A stretch of DNA of 64,000 nucleotides, taken from assembly GCA_030065205.1 (NCBI GenBank), contig JASJDN010000014.1:1-64000 (forward strand). The letters are read 5' to 3'. The stretch comes from Crocosphaera sp. (lineage in GTDB: Bacteria; Cyanobacteriota; Cyanobacteriia; Cyanobacteriales; Microcystaceae). Numbering within the stretch: the first letter of the stretch is position 1; the number at the start of each line of letters is the position of its first letter. The notes under the pieces were generated by a model. That model saw only the letters and a program-made list of their open reading frames with translations. It did no database searches and was not told the origin of the DNA. This document shows, piece after piece, positions 35,076-44,408 of the stretch. The position numbers and the translations under genes were made by a program.

Positions 35076-35303
35076 AGGCAGGAGTTAAAAGGCAGGAGGC
35101 AGGAGGTCTCTGGTTTAGAGGGAGTACAAACTCCCTCTAAACCCCTTCCGTCTTAAAAGCGGTGCGACCCAACCGCCGTCTTACGGCGGATTGGAAAGCG
35201 CACCAAGACAGACGGGGCTTGTAAGATAGAGGGGGAAGGGATGAAGAAAAATCCTCCTGCCTCCTGCCCCCTGCCTCCTGCCTTCCGAGGCAGAAGCCTC
35301 GGT
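35073..35303. repeat. Nested palindromic repeat element
   Basis: The ends are complementary GGCAGGAGG-rich (35073-35106) and CCTCCTGCC-rich (35253-35282) arms. Inside are perfect hairpins: TTTAGAGGGAGT/ACTCCCTCTAAA (12 bp, ~35113-35140), GGTGCG...CGCACC enclosing CCGCCGT/ACGGCGG, and outside CCGAGGC (35285-35291)/GCCTCGG (35296-35302). No coding capacity. Looks like a non-autonomous foldback element, or several nested ones; its right hairpin lies 5 bp from the stop of the DUF1611 gene and may end that transcript. Confidence 0.65.
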
Positions 35304-35307
35304 CAAA

Positions 35308-36339
35308 TCAAAGCAAATCGTCTAATAAAGAATCCCCTCCAAACCTAACCACATCGGTACAGGGGAGTCCCGTGTTTTCTTTGACTGTGTCTATAGCGTT
35401 TTGAGCTTCCTTTTCGTCTAAATGAAAGGTATTAAGGGCGATCGCTTTTACCTTAACCTGATTCGTTCCACCCCCCACTCTGGCCACCTGTTCGTATAAT
35501 TCGATCACCTCGGGTAAGGGAGGAATGGCCACCTGGGGGGCGTTGTGAATCTGGGTTTGTCCGACGCGATGAACTAAAATTAAGGCGGTGGGTTGACTGC
35601 CTCGGATTAGGGGTAAGGTGGCGGTGGAACCAGGATGGAGTAGGGAGCCTTGACCTTCTATCCATAAGAGATCATGGTCATTAGCTGCTTCGAGTACCAT
35701 TTTTTCTACCGCCCCGGCTGCAAAATCCACTCGCACTGCATCTAAGGGGATACCGTCTCCTGCGATCATGATCCCGCCTTGGCCGGTTCCTAAAAATTTA
35801 GAGTTCATGCCCCGTTTTTGTGCAGCCCCATGACATTCTAAACAAGTGGACATTTTACCGACAATCATATCTGTCCCAACGGTTAAAATACGTTGACAAC
35901 TGAGCGATCGCGCTTTTGCTAAGGCAATACCTAACCCCTTGGGTTCTTGACGAATATCCCAGATCCATTGTTGGGGTTGTAATTGCTCAAAATAGGGAGT
36001 TAAAGGGGTATGTAACCCATTAACCACCGATAACCCTGCGGTCACTCCCTGTTTGACTTCTTCTAGCAATTGTTCCGATAAGCTACCCCCAGAAGGGGCA
36101 ATACCAATCAAGAGAACGTTTGGTTTGTAGGCTAAGGCTGCTTGTACATTGGCAACGATGGGGATATCTTTGGCAATGCCTGTGACTTCCTTTAACCATT
36201 GTCCCGCCGTTTGAGCATCGATAACAGCAGCGATCGCAGCTTGTCCATAGCGTAAATAAGCCAGTCCGGTTTTTCCATGACCTCCTTTAACTCCCCCATG
36301 AAGCAAAATAGCGACGCGATGCTTGGCTGTTAAATGCAC
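35308..36339 (-). CDS. DUF1611 (DgcN-like) P-loop protein
   Basis: 343 residues. DUF1611 layout: an N-terminal Rossmann-like part (HRVAILLHGGVKGGHGKTGLAYLRYG; IPIVANVQAAL; VLLIGIAPSGGSL) and a C-terminal P-loop domain with ILTVGTDMIVGKMSTCLE (GTDMIVGKMST as Walker A), GTGQGGIMIAGDGIPLDAVR and LLWIEGQGSLLHPG. Family knowledge: one branch, DgcN, takes part in D-glutamate/D-amino-acid metabolism as an N-acetyltransferase with a racemase partner; others are uncharacterised. No dgcA-like gene adjoins, so the role here is open. Confidence 0.8.
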   Translation of the reverse strand: MHLTAKHRVAILLHGGVKGGHGKTGLAYLRYGQAAIAAVIDAQTAGQWLKEVTGIAKDIPIVANVQAALAYKPNVLLIGIAPSGGSLSEQLLEEVKQGVTAGLSVVNGLHTPLTPYFEQLQPQQWIWDIRQEPKGLGIALAKARSLSCQRILTVGTDMIVGKMSTCLECHGAAQKRGMNSKFLGTGQGGIMIAGDGIPLDAVRVDFAAGAVEKMVLEAANDHDLLWIEGQGSLLHPGSTATLPLIRGSQPTALILVHRVGQTQIHNAPQVAIPPLPEVIELYEQVARVGGGTNQVKVKAIALNTFHLDEKEAQNAIDTVKENTGLPCTDVVRFGGDSLLDDLL

Positions 36340-36469
36340 AGTCGGTTACTCCTTTTTCGTTCAATTAATTATCGCTCTAATATTTTTTTATATTTACATT
36401 CATCCCCACCTAAATCTAGTTTGTTTTTAGCTGTAGAGATTTTAGGTGAGGACTTCTGCAAACATTCTG

Positions 36470-37027
36470 TTAATTTTTTGTTTTTTTGTGTCGTTTCATA
36501 AACTTATGTTGCGAAGAGCGCAGAGAAACCCCAAGTTTTTGAGACAACCACACTTCAAAATTATGAATCGGATAGGAACGAGCAGCGATCGCGGGATCAA
36601 CCATGGGTTCTACCAGAATGGTGAACATTCCCAGACGGTTTCCTGCTAAGACATCGGTAAATAAGCGATCGCCCACCATCGCCACTTGAGGAATCGGCAA
36701 TTCCATGGCGCGGATGGCTGTTCTTAGTTTGCGTCGAGAGGGTTTGACAGCCCCTAATAAATAGGGAACTTCTAACGAATTAGCGATGCGACCGATGCGG
36801 GTTTGACTGAGGTTATTACTCACTAACCAAATCGGAGTTTTTTGACGAATTTCATTAATCCACTGCCTCAATTCTTCAGAAACATGGCTTTTTTTGAGAG
36901 GGACTAGGGTTTCATCCACATCCAAGACTAATCCCTTAATGTGATAATGATCGAGAACGTCTTGGGTTAAACCAAGAATGGTATCCCCTAAAATCAAATC
37001 AGGCTGTAAAAGTTTGGCCTTAGACAT
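36470..37027 (-). CDS. YqeG family HAD-IIIA phosphatase
   Basis: 185 residues. HAD motifs: I, LVLDVDETLVPL (nucleophile Asp); II, IWLVSNNLS; III, GAVKPSRRKL lysine; IV, VAMVGDRLFTDVLAGNRLG. It belongs to the YqeG (phosphatidylglycerophosphatase GEP4-like) family, so it may dephosphorylate PGP to phosphatidylglycerol, a lipid essential in thylakoids. The basic C-terminus is rich in H and K. It runs leftwards, 355 bp from psbA. The DUF1611 gene downstream is 130 bp away. Confidence 0.85.
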   Translation of the reverse strand: MSKAKLLQPDLILGDTILGLTQDVLDHYHIKGLVLDVDETLVPLKKSHVSEELRQWINEIRQKTPIWLVSNNLSQTRIGRIANSLEVPYLLGAVKPSRRKLRTAIRAMELPIPQVAMVGDRLFTDVLAGNRLGMFTILVEPMVDPAIAARSYPIHNFEVWLSQKLGVSLRSSQHKFMKRHKKTKN

Positions 37028-37382
37028 AAATTTTTTTTTATTTAAGAGTCAAGATAATTGGCAAGATAAGGGTATATCACTCTAATTATCAGAGGTTAAG
37101 TTGATATAATGATGGTCACTCTCCTCTATTTTACTGGATTTTTCTCCCCTAAAATCTCTCATCCCTAATATCTTCTCAAGTCCTTGCGGTTTTTATACTT
37201 ATTTAATATTTAGTTATTTAACTTTACAAAATATCATAAAAGTTCATTTCTTTTTCATAAAAATATACAAAAAAAAGTGGATCATTATCAATGAATGTAA
37301 ATATACTTATACATAACGAGGTCAGGTAGTCATTGTTACCGTCTGTCCTTAATTATTGTTGTGATTTCGTTATTATTCAGCC
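37028..37382 (+). promoter_or_regulatory. psbA upstream region and promoter candidates
   Basis: 355 bp between divergent genes. Near the psbA start a candidate promoter is TTATCA (37286-37291), 17 bp, TATACA (37309-37314), giving a leader of ~60 nt. A separate TATAAT at 37105-37110 could serve either strand. The short AT-rich leader fits light-regulated psbA genes, but no specific regulator site was identified. Confidence 0.35.
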
Positions 37383-38444
37383 ATGACAACCACTATACAA
37401 AGCCAAAATCTTTCCCTATGGGAGCGGTTTTGTCAGTGGATAACTAGCACGAATAACCGTCTCTATATAGGCTGGTTTGGTGTTATTCTTATCCCGACAT
37501 TATTAACCGCCACCATCTGTTTCATCATTGCTTTTATTGCTGCCCCTCCTGTTGATATTGACGGCATTCGTGAGCCAGTGGCAGGGTCTTTACTGTATGG
37601 AAATAACATTATTTCTGGAGCGGTGGTTCCTTCGTCCAATGCTATTGGTTTACACTTTTATCCCATCTGGGAAGCAGCATCTCTCGATGAATGGCTGTAC
37701 AACGGCGGTCCTTATCAATTAGTCATCTTCCATTTTCTCATTGGTATTTTCTGCTGGATGGGAAGACAATGGGAACTGTCTTATCGTTTAGGGATGCGTC
37801 CTTGGATTTGTGTTGCTTATAGCGCACCGGTCTCTGCGGCCACGGCTGTTTTCTTAATCTATCCCATTGGACAGGGTTCTTTCTCCGATGGTATGCCGTT
37901 AGGAATCAGTGGAACCTTCAACTTTATGTTCGTCTTCCAAGCTGAGCATAATATTCTCATGCACCCCTTCCATATGTTAGGTGTAGCGGGTGTATTTGGT
38001 GGTGCGTTATTCTCCGCCATGCACGGGAGTTTAGTCACTTCTAGTTTGGTTCGTGAAACCACCGAAACCGAATCCCAAAACTACGGTTATAAGTTTGGAC
38101 AAGAAGAAGAAACCTATAATATTGTGGCCGCTCATGGTTACTTTGGTCGTTTAATCTTCCAATATGCCTCGTTTAACAATAGCCGTGCGTTACACTTCTT
38201 CTTAGGTGCTTGGCCTGTGATTGGTATTTGGTTCACTGCGATGGGTGTGAGTACCATGGCCTTTAACCTGAATGGATTTAACTTTAATCAATCTGTGTTA
38301 GATTCTCAAGGTCGTGTCATTGGCACCTGGGCCGATGTTCTCAACCGTGCTGGTATTGGGATGGAAGTCATGCACGAGCGCAATGCTCATAACTTCCCCT
38401 TAGACTTAGCCAGTGGTGAACAAACTTTAATCGCGAGACATTAA
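37383..38444 (+). CDS. psbA: Photosystem II D1 protein, variant form
   Basis: 353 residues; standard D1 numbering is one higher. Five membrane helices and all cofactor residues are intact: Tyr160 (TyrZ), Asp169, Glu188, His189, Ser263, His331, Glu332, His336, Asp341 and Ala343, the mature C-terminus. It therefore can bind the Mn4CaO5 cluster and is not a sentinel D1. It is also not the low-oxygen D1' form, since Gly79, Phe157 and Thr285 are standard. Odd points: Trp125 for the usual Tyr, Phe183 and Ala208 in place of common Ile and Ser, Gly324/Met327 near the C-terminus, and a short processed tail [10 protein letters not shown]. Gln129 (standard 130) is the low-light type. Confidence 0.95.
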   Translation: MTTTIQSQNLSLWERFCQWITSTNNRLYIGWFGVILIPTLLTATICFIIAFIAAPPVDIDGIREPVAGSLLYGNNIISGAVVPSSNAIGLHFYPIWEAASLDEWLYNGGPYQLVIFHFLIGIFCWMGRQWELSYRLGMRPWICVAYSAPVSAATAVFLIYPIGQGSFSDGMPLGISGTFNFMFVFQAEHNILMHPFHMLGVAGVFGGALFSAMHGSLVTSSLVRETTETESQNYGYKFGQEEETYNIVAAHGYFGRLIFQYASFNNSRALHFFLGAWPVIGIWFTAMGVSTMAFNLNGFNFNQSVLDSQGRVIGTWADVLNRAGIGMEVMHERNAHNFPLDLASGEQTLIARH

Positions 38445-38467
38445 AGCTTAAAACCTCTATTTAACTC

Positions 38468-38499
38468 AACCCCATCTACATTGCTGAGATGGGGTTTTG
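38468..38499 (+). terminator. Rho-independent terminator of psbA
   Basis: A perfect 10-bp stem, AACCCCATCT (38468-38477)/AGATGGGGTT (38487-38496), with a 9-nt loop and continuing TTT, 24 bp after the psbA stop. Being symmetric with A/T flanks, it may also stop the convergent SLC13 transcript. Confidence 0.9.
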
Positions 38500-38506
38500 C
38501 TTTAAC

Positions 38507-40306
38507 TTATAAACCATAGACGAGAACAATTAAAAAAGGAACAATAAAAGTAAACATGAGGGTTAGGGGAAGTCCCACCCGAGTGAAATCTAAAAATCGA
38601 TAACCACCGGGACCATAAACCATTGTGTTTGTTTGATAACCAATGGGGGTTATATAACTATTAGAAGCAGCAAACATAACCGCCAACATAAAAGCAATGG
38701 GATTAAGATCAAGATTTTTAGCCACCTCAACTGCCACAGGTAACATCAATAAAACAGCAGCATTATTAGAGAGAATTTCAGTTAATAAAGCTGTAAAAAA
38801 ATAAAAAAGAACTAAAACAAAGTAATCAGGAAAATAAGCTCCTAAAGCAACAATATAGTTAGCAATTAATTCATTAGTTCCTGATTTATCCATAGCAATT
38901 CCCAAAGGAATTAATCCAGCTAACAGAAAAATAATATCCCAACGAACTGCACCATAAATTTCCCCCGGTTTTAAACATCCTGTAAAAATCATCAACATTA
39001 CCCCTACTAAACTACTGACTAAAATGGGTAAAATATTGAAAGCGGCAAGGGCAACCACCGCACAAACAATGGCGATAGCAATGTAGGCTCTATTCTGTCG
39101 TAATGTTTCGATATCCCTTTCTTCTAACACCAACAATTCTCTAGTGGTTTGTAAACCAATAAAGCTTTCTTTTGGTCCTTGAACTAATAATAAATCCCCA
39201 AATTTTAAACGGACTTTTCCCAATCTTTCTCGTAATAATTCTTCCCCGCGACGAATCGCAATAACCGTTGCATTATATCGTTGTCTAAACCGCAAATCTT
39301 TTAGCGTAGAACCAATTAAACGAGAGTTAGATAAAATAAGAACTTCTGCTACTTTATCCTCTCCAAAAGTGAGTTCATCCTCAACTTTTTCTTCGTCAAA
39401 TTTAACATCAGCTAAAATATCAACGCCCCTTTCATCTCGAATTTGGAGTAAATCTTCTTTACTTCCTCTGACTAATAAAATATCTCCCAATGATAAGATT
39501 TTATCCGCTAGAGGTTGAGGAAAATGAATATCATTATGGATAATTTCTAAAACATCAATATCAAATTTTCGTTGAATTCCACTCTGTCTTAAGGTTTGGC
39601 CAATGAGATTAGAACGGGGTGTAATAATAATTTCACTGACATAATCTTTCATTTCATAATTAACATCTAATCCCTCGCTACTCACAGATTTGCGATCAGG
39701 TAAAATTTTAGGTGCAATAAAAGTTAAATAAATTAATCCAATAAAAAAAACAGGAATACCAATGGGCGTTATCAAAAAAATGCTAAATTCACCGTAACCC
39801 AACTTCTTTGATAATCCACTCGCTAAGATATTAGTTGACGTTCCAATAATGGTAATAACTCCCCCTAAAATGGCTGTATAAGAAAGAGGGATCAGTAACT
39901 TAGATAAAGAAATTTTGCGTTTTTTTCCCCAAGACTCTATGATAGGCAAGAAAACCGCAACCACGGCTGTATTATTAATAAAAGCACTAATAAAGCCAAC
40001 AATAAGTCCTAGAGAAGCAATTTGTTTTTTTAAGCTTTTTCCTCCTAATTGAAATAGTAAATCCCTAACAATTTGTAACCCACCTGTTCGGGTAATTCCA
40101 GCACTCAAAATAAACATAGCCATCACGGTAATGGTGGCCGAATTACTAAAGCCAGAAATTCCCTCTTCAGGGGTAACTAATTGGCATAAAATCAATAACA
40201 CTGTAATCCCAATCGCTGTAGTATCGACAGGAAAAAACTCGAACACAAAGCTAACTAAAGCTAACAATAGAATAATTAAGGTTAAAATGATAGGGGAGAT
40301 CAACAT
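38507..40306 (-). CDS. SLC13/DASS-type permease with two TrkA-C domains
   Basis: 599 residues. N-terminal membrane half (~1-195), then two RCK-C/TrkA-C domains in a soluble loop (~205-285 with EIIITPRSNLIGQTLRQSG, and ~310-395 with EVLILSNSRLIGSTLKDLRF), then a second membrane half with GLIPLGIAMDKSGTNELIA, LLTEILSNNAAVLLMLPVAV and AVMFAASNSYITPIGYQTN. The SNNA and S.ITP motifs match Na+-coupled DASS carriers, for sulfate or dicarboxylates. The related Synechocystis SLC13-type protein transports sulfate, so an anion is likely. The TrkA-C domains suggest ligand control. Convergent with psbA. Confidence 0.85.
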   Translation of the reverse strand: MLISPIILTLIILLLALVSFVFEFFPVDTTAIGITVLLILCQLVTPEEGISGFSNSATITVMAMFILSAGITRTGGLQIVRDLLFQLGGKSLKKQIASLGLIVGFISAFINNTAVVAVFLPIIESWGKKRKISLSKLLIPLSYTAILGGVITIIGTSTNILASGLSKKLGYGEFSIFLITPIGIPVFFIGLIYLTFIAPKILPDRKSVSSEGLDVNYEMKDYVSEIIITPRSNLIGQTLRQSGIQRKFDIDVLEIIHNDIHFPQPLADKILSLGDILLVRGSKEDLLQIRDERGVDILADVKFDEEKVEDELTFGEDKVAEVLILSNSRLIGSTLKDLRFRQRYNATVIAIRRGEELLRERLGKVRLKFGDLLLVQGPKESFIGLQTTRELLVLEERDIETLRQNRAYIAIAIVCAVVALAAFNILPILVSSLVGVMLMIFTGCLKPGEIYGAVRWDIIFLLAGLIPLGIAMDKSGTNELIANYIVALGAYFPDYFVLVLFYFFTALLTEILSNNAAVLLMLPVAVEVAKNLDLNPIAFMLAVMFAASNSYITPIGYQTNTMVYGPGGYRFLDFTRVGLPLTLMFTFIVPFLIVLVYGL

Positions 40307-40495
40307 AAGAAGGAAGTTGAACCTGTTTAAAACTCATTATCATATCATACACTCATCCCACCAGAATCCTCCTGCTGCACAACTAGCTTATCTCCTTCTA
40401 AATCGTCCAGAGTAGAAGTAACCTGAAGAAAAAAGGGAAAAATTTTTAAATAAGTGGGTATAATTTATAAGACAAGTTAAAACCCTTAATATCCA

Positions 40496-42235
40496 ATGAG
40501 ACGTTCTCAGGGCAAAAGAAACTCAAAAAAGCAACAAAAAGAGACGTTAGACCTCAAAGAGAAATTAGCACAAAAACGTAAAGCCAGAGAAACAAGACGA
40601 AAACTGATGGGATTAATCGGTTTTTCCCTATTTTTTTCCATTTTGGTTGGTGTTCCTCTGAGTTTTACTATCAGCCCTAAAATTGGCGCCTCAGTGGGAT
40701 TATTAATTCCTTTATTAGTTATTTGTTATAACTATCCTCGCACCGCTTTATGGGCTTTTTTGATTTATATGCCATTCAGTGGGACTGTCACCTATTGGAT
40801 TGGCGGTGGTAACGCCCTTTTTCAGCTTTCCAAAGATGGGTTTTATATCCCTGCGTTGTTGGGTTTAATGCAAGAGTGTAAACGCAAAAGACAGCCGATT
40901 ATTGTTTCAAAACCACTGTTGACAACCTTAATATTTTTAGTCATATGTGCTTTATTAACCTTATTTTTTGTGAATGGAATCAAGCAATTTTTACCAGCTT
41001 GTGATTCCCTCAGTGAATATGATAAATTTTTACGGGATGCCAATGGAGAATTAATTTTAAGTGAAAGGGGTATTGTTATTACCACCCCTTGTAAAAAGTC
41101 AATTCCCTTTGCCCAAGGAATATTAGGCTTAAAAGTTTTCCTGGGTTATATTCCCTTAATTTTCTGTGCTTATTACTTAATTCAAGATAAAAAACGGTTA
41201 CTTTTTTTAGGCCGCTTATTAGTTATTTTAGCGATTATTTGTTGCACGTTAGCCCTCATGCAATACTGGATGTTAAAAACAGGGCGATGTGCAGGGACTG
41301 ATCATCTTACAGGGGAGGATTTGTTTAAACCGAAACTAGATGCAAAATGTTTTGTGGGCGGTTCTCTTTTATACGCGCCAAGTCAAGGACAAATTCGATT
41401 GCCTGGAACGTTTGTTTCTCCTTGGCATTGGGCGTGGTTTTTAGTGGCCAATGCGGCCATTTGTTTTTCTGTTGCCTTTAGTGATACCGCATTCTTTTGG
41501 AAAAATTGTGGTTTGTTGGGAATGGCTATGGTCTTTGTTAATGCAGTTATTTGTGGTCAAAGATTAGCTTTAGCTGTTGTACCAAGTGTGATTATTATTA
41601 TGTTATTCTTAACGGGAAAAATTGCTGATCTTAAAAGATTTATTCCTATTGGAATCGGGTTATCTGTGGTCTTATTCTTTGGATTTTCTTTTCTTAATCC
41701 TGACTTTATTCAAGAGAGACTTGATAGTTTTGTTGATCGTTGGAATGCTTCTCCTCCCTATCTGTTCATATTAGAACAATTTAATCATGCTATACACAAT
41801 CAACGAGGTATTTTAGGATGGGGTTTAGGCACAGCCACCAATTCAACTCGAATCTTTGGTGACGTTTCTCTGGTGGAAACCTATCATCCTAAACTCCTTT
41901 TTGAAGTTGGCTATTTAGGTTTATTTGCTTTCATGGCTTTTGTCACTCATTTATGTTTTTTAACCTTTCAAATTTATCGTCGTCTCAAAGATCAATGTTT
42001 ACAAAGTTTTGCCTCGGGTTTTTGGGTGTTTCTCCTCATTATTAGTTATTTCCCTTATTGGTATCCTTTAGATACCGATCCAGTTGCTGTTTATTATTGG
42101 TTTTTTGCCGGGGTAATCTTAAGAATGCCCCTGATCGATAAGGAAGAACAAGCTAAACTCAAAGCTCAACTAGCCGAAGAAGACGCATCCAAGAAACGCG
42201 TTAAAACCAGAAAAAAAACACCATCAGTTATTTAG
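40496..42235 (+). CDS. O-antigen ligase/polymerase-like membrane protein (HpsL-like)
   Basis: 579 residues. A very basic coiled N-terminus (residues 1-38, LKEKLAQKRKARETRRK) is followed by about eleven membrane segments, a long periplasmic loop (~160-205, with several Cys) and LYAPSQGQIRLPGTFVSPWHWAWFL, then a GWGLGTATNSTRIFG stretch and a basic tail (KKRVKTRKK). The Wzy_C/O-antigen-ligase plan fits polymerisation or ligation of an exopolysaccharide. It resembles cyanobacterial HpsL of hormogonium polysaccharide loci, but the symbol is not certain. A TATAAT at 40459-40464 is a likely promoter; a GT2 gene follows in the same operon at 15 bp. Confidence 0.75.
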   Translation: MRRSQGKRNSKKQQKETLDLKEKLAQKRKARETRRKLMGLIGFSLFFSILVGVPLSFTISPKIGASVGLLIPLLVICYNYPRTALWAFLIYMPFSGTVTYWIGGGNALFQLSKDGFYIPALLGLMQECKRKRQPIIVSKPLLTTLIFLVICALLTLFFVNGIKQFLPACDSLSEYDKFLRDANGELILSERGIVITTPCKKSIPFAQGILGLKVFLGYIPLIFCAYYLIQDKKRLLFLGRLLVILAIICCTLALMQYWMLKTGRCAGTDHLTGEDLFKPKLDAKCFVGGSLLYAPSQGQIRLPGTFVSPWHWAWFLVANAAICFSVAFSDTAFFWKNCGLLGMAMVFVNAVICGQRLALAVVPSVIIIMLFLTGKIADLKRFIPIGIGLSVVLFFGFSFLNPDFIQERLDSFVDRWNASPPYLFILEQFNHAIHNQRGILGWGLGTATNSTRIFGDVSLVETYHPKLLFEVGYLGLFAFMAFVTHLCFLTFQIYRRLKDQCLQSFASGFWVFLLIISYFPYWYPLDTDPVAVYYWFFAGVILRMPLIDKEEQAKLKAQLAEEDASKKRVKTRKKTPSVI

Positions 42236-42250
42236 TTTTTAACTTAGAAA

Positions 42251-43288
42251 ATGATGTCTTATCCTTCAATTTCAATTATTATCCCAACTTACAGAAGAGA
42301 ACAAATCTTAAAAGATACCCTAGAAGATGTTCTTCAACAAGATTATCCTAATTTTGAAGTTGTGGTCGTGGATCAAACAGAAACCCATGATCCAACGATT
42401 GAAACTTATCTTGAAACATTAGCTAAGGCTGATAAAATTAAATGGTTTCGTGTTAGTTGGGCTAGTTTACCAGCAGCGAGAAATTATGGGGTTCGTCGTT
42501 CCCAAGGTGAAATTATCCTCTTTATTGATGATGATGTTCAATTACCGGCTAATTACTTATATTCTCATCTGAAAGTGTATCAAGAAAAATCAGAAGTAGG
42601 AGCCGTAGCTGGAAGGGTTTTAGATAGAATGAAATTGGCTGATTCTGAAAAAATCAAGACTTCTGATGACCCTTATACCATAGACATTTTACCTCCAGAA
42701 GCCATGGATCCTGGTATTGCTTGGTATCATATTGATCTCGTTCATACCACAAAACCCCAAGAAGTTATATCGACTCGTGGTTGTAATATGTCTTTTCGAC
42801 GAGAAATTTTTACTAAATATAATGTTTGGTTTGATGAAAGATTTAGGGGGAATGCTGTTAGGGAAGAATCAGATTTTTGTTTACGGTTACGCCAAACAGG
42901 ATATAAAATTTGGTATGAACCAGATGCTTATTTAGTCCATTTAGGGGAAGAAACGGGGGGGTGTCACGATATAAGTACCCGTTCTTTGTCTTATCAAATC
43001 ACTTTTTATCATAACCATTTTTTAATGGCACTAAAAAACTTAAATTGGCAAGAACAAATTCGACTCTATACTAAACTTTTTGACTGTCATGTTCTCGGAA
43101 ATCCTCCTTGTAATAAAGGGGGTTCACCCGTTAAAATTCTAGTCCGTTTCTTGTTCTATATTTTAGGATTGATAGATGGGATTAAAACGATGATTATCTC
43201 TCAGTGGGATGATGGACAAATTTACAGTAAAAATGATACGAATGCTCATTCATTACAATCCAATAAATCTTTAGAATCTATTTCTTAA
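42251..43288 (+). CDS. Family 2 glycosyltransferase (exopolysaccharide; HpsN-like)
   Basis: 345 residues. GT2 fold: SISIIIPTYRREQILKDTLE, VVVVDQTETHD, LPAARNYGVRRSQGEIILF, then IDDDVQLP (metal-binding DDD), and the acceptor-side STRGCNMSFRREIF. The C-terminal part holds one weak membrane segment (~300-320). Co-transcribed with the ligase-like gene 15 bp upstream, so it likely builds the same polysaccharide. It is similar to HpsN of hormogonium polysaccharide clusters; that name is tentative. Its end overlaps a convergent gene by 4 bp. Confidence 0.82.
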   Translation: MMSYPSISIIIPTYRREQILKDTLEDVLQQDYPNFEVVVVDQTETHDPTIETYLETLAKADKIKWFRVSWASLPAARNYGVRRSQGEIILFIDDDVQLPANYLYSHLKVYQEKSEVGAVAGRVLDRMKLADSEKIKTSDDPYTIDILPPEAMDPGIAWYHIDLVHTTKPQEVISTRGCNMSFRREIFTKYNVWFDERFRGNAVREESDFCLRLRQTGYKIWYEPDAYLVHLGEETGGCHDISTRSLSYQITFYHNHFLMALKNLNWQEQIRLYTKLFDCHVLGNPPCNKGGSPVKILVRFLFYILGLIDGIKTMIISQWDDGQIYSKNDTNAHSLQSNKSLESIS

Positions 43289-43953
43289 AGTGTAACTTGA
43301 CTGAGAATATATTGGAGACGATCATAATCATCTCTTAATAAAATACTTAAGGTTCTTCCTACTTTCACTAACCAATTTTTATCTCCTTTTCTTAATAGAT
43401 AAATGTCCCGGATAGCAGCCGCAATTAAAGCGTCTACGGGCGCATCCCTCACTTGTATTAATATCCGTAAAAATTCAACTTCTTCACTAAAATTGATCAC
43501 TTCTGCTGCATCACAACGATAAACCCCTTGATGAATTTGAGGGGGACGAGGGGGTAAATATTGATAGACTTTTCCTAGGTTATGGCCATTCCCATTGGTT
43601 GCATTTTCAGAGCTTTCAAAACCGACAATGGTTGCTTTAAATTCTGTTTTTAACATCGCAAAAATTTGGGGTTGCTGTTCTCTTAATTCCTCTAAAGATA
43701 ACCCCAAAGCCCTCGCACGATGCACCGAATCAATGGGGGTGGTGGTTGCATAGGTGACAACCGCTACTATCTTATTTCCTGACTCTTCATCTAAGGATTT
43801 TATCCAACTACCAAAGGGTGGCATCACTGGAAAACTTAAGTCTTCCGGTTCCAAACATTGGGCTAAAAATTGCGTGGTTGATGTTTCGATAACTTCGGCA
43901 ATATGGTCAGGTTGACGACTATCTGTAGTAAATTGCGGTAAGGGAAGGCGCAT
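43285..43953 (-). CDS. HAS-barrel-like conserved cyanobacterial protein
   Basis: 222 residues. The N-terminal half (residues ~14-135) looks like the HAS-barrel that opens HerA-type ATPases (IAEVIETSTTQFLAQCLEPE, PPFGSWIKSLDEESGNKIVA, VVTYATTTPIDSVHRARALG), but no ATPase domain follows. The C-terminal half (VYRCDAAEVINFSEEVEFLR, IAAAIRDIYLLRKGD) is helical. It is a stand-alone form conserved in cyanobacteria and of unknown function, perhaps binding a nuclease or ATPase partner. It overlaps the GT2 gene by 4 bp at its 3' end. Confidence 0.75.
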   Translation of the reverse strand: MRLPLPQFTTDSRQPDHIAEVIETSTTQFLAQCLEPEDLSFPVMPPFGSWIKSLDEESGNKIVAVVTYATTTPIDSVHRARALGLSLEELREQQPQIFAMLKTEFKATIVGFESSENATNGNGHNLGKVYQYLPPRPPQIHQGVYRCDAAEVINFSEEVEFLRILIQVRDAPVDALIAAAIRDIYLLRKGDKNWLVKVGRTLSILLRDDYDRLQYILSQVTL

Positions 43954-44122
43954 ATTACAGGTTTCAATTAAATGTATTAATATTTGGTTTGAATAAGTTT
44001 AGGAAGAGTTAATTCTTTCATATACCTACTCTATTGCTTTGAAAACGACTGTTAGAAAATTTAACAGAATCAATGAATAACTCTTATCCTAACCTATTTC
44101 TTTTACTTGAGAGTTGTTTCGC

Positions 44123-44296
44123 TTACGAAACTGGTTCAATTTCTGATAACTGAAATGTAATCAGTTTATCCCAATTTCCTCCTTCAAATAAGACGGCAGC
44201 TTTACCGTCACTGACTCGTTGTACTAATCCTTCAAAACGGTAATAAGTATCGTTAGGATTAGTAACTTTAACCGTTGTTCCTGGTAAAATTAGCAT
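44123..44296 (-). CDS. ndhS: NDH-1 subunit NdhS
   Basis: 57 residues, too short to be noticed by length alone. The sequence reads as Ndh[41 protein letters not shown] and [15 protein letters not shown]. This small SH3-like subunit forms part of the ferredoxin-docking site of the cyanobacterial and plastid NDH-1 complex, used in cyclic electron flow, respiration and CO2 uptake at the thylakoid. No clear ribosome site precedes the ATG. It stands alone between the HAS-barrel-like gene and a GT4 gene. Confidence 0.93.
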   Translation of the reverse strand: MLILPGTTVKVTNPNDTYYRFEGLVQRVSDGKAAVLFEGGNWDKLITFQLSEIEPVS

Positions 44297-44408
44297 AATG
44301 TTTATATAATTAGGTTGTCTGTTGAATCATAGCATATCTTTTTTTATTTAACAATATTAATTACATTGTTTTTAGAAACTATGATGAAATGACTAAAAGG
44401 CTTTTATC

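Noticed and set aside
37383-38444. psbA as a sentinel/rogue D1, chlorophyll f synthase or low-oxygen D1'
   Set aside because: All manganese ligands, TyrZ and Ala344 (standard numbering) are present, and Gly80, Phe158 and Thr286 are of the standard type.
40318-40440. Leftward coding-like tail (TSTLDDLEGDKLVVQQE) between the SLC13 and ligase genes
   Set aside because: No start codon or ribosome site found and only ~26 plausible codons; too little to call a gene or remnant.
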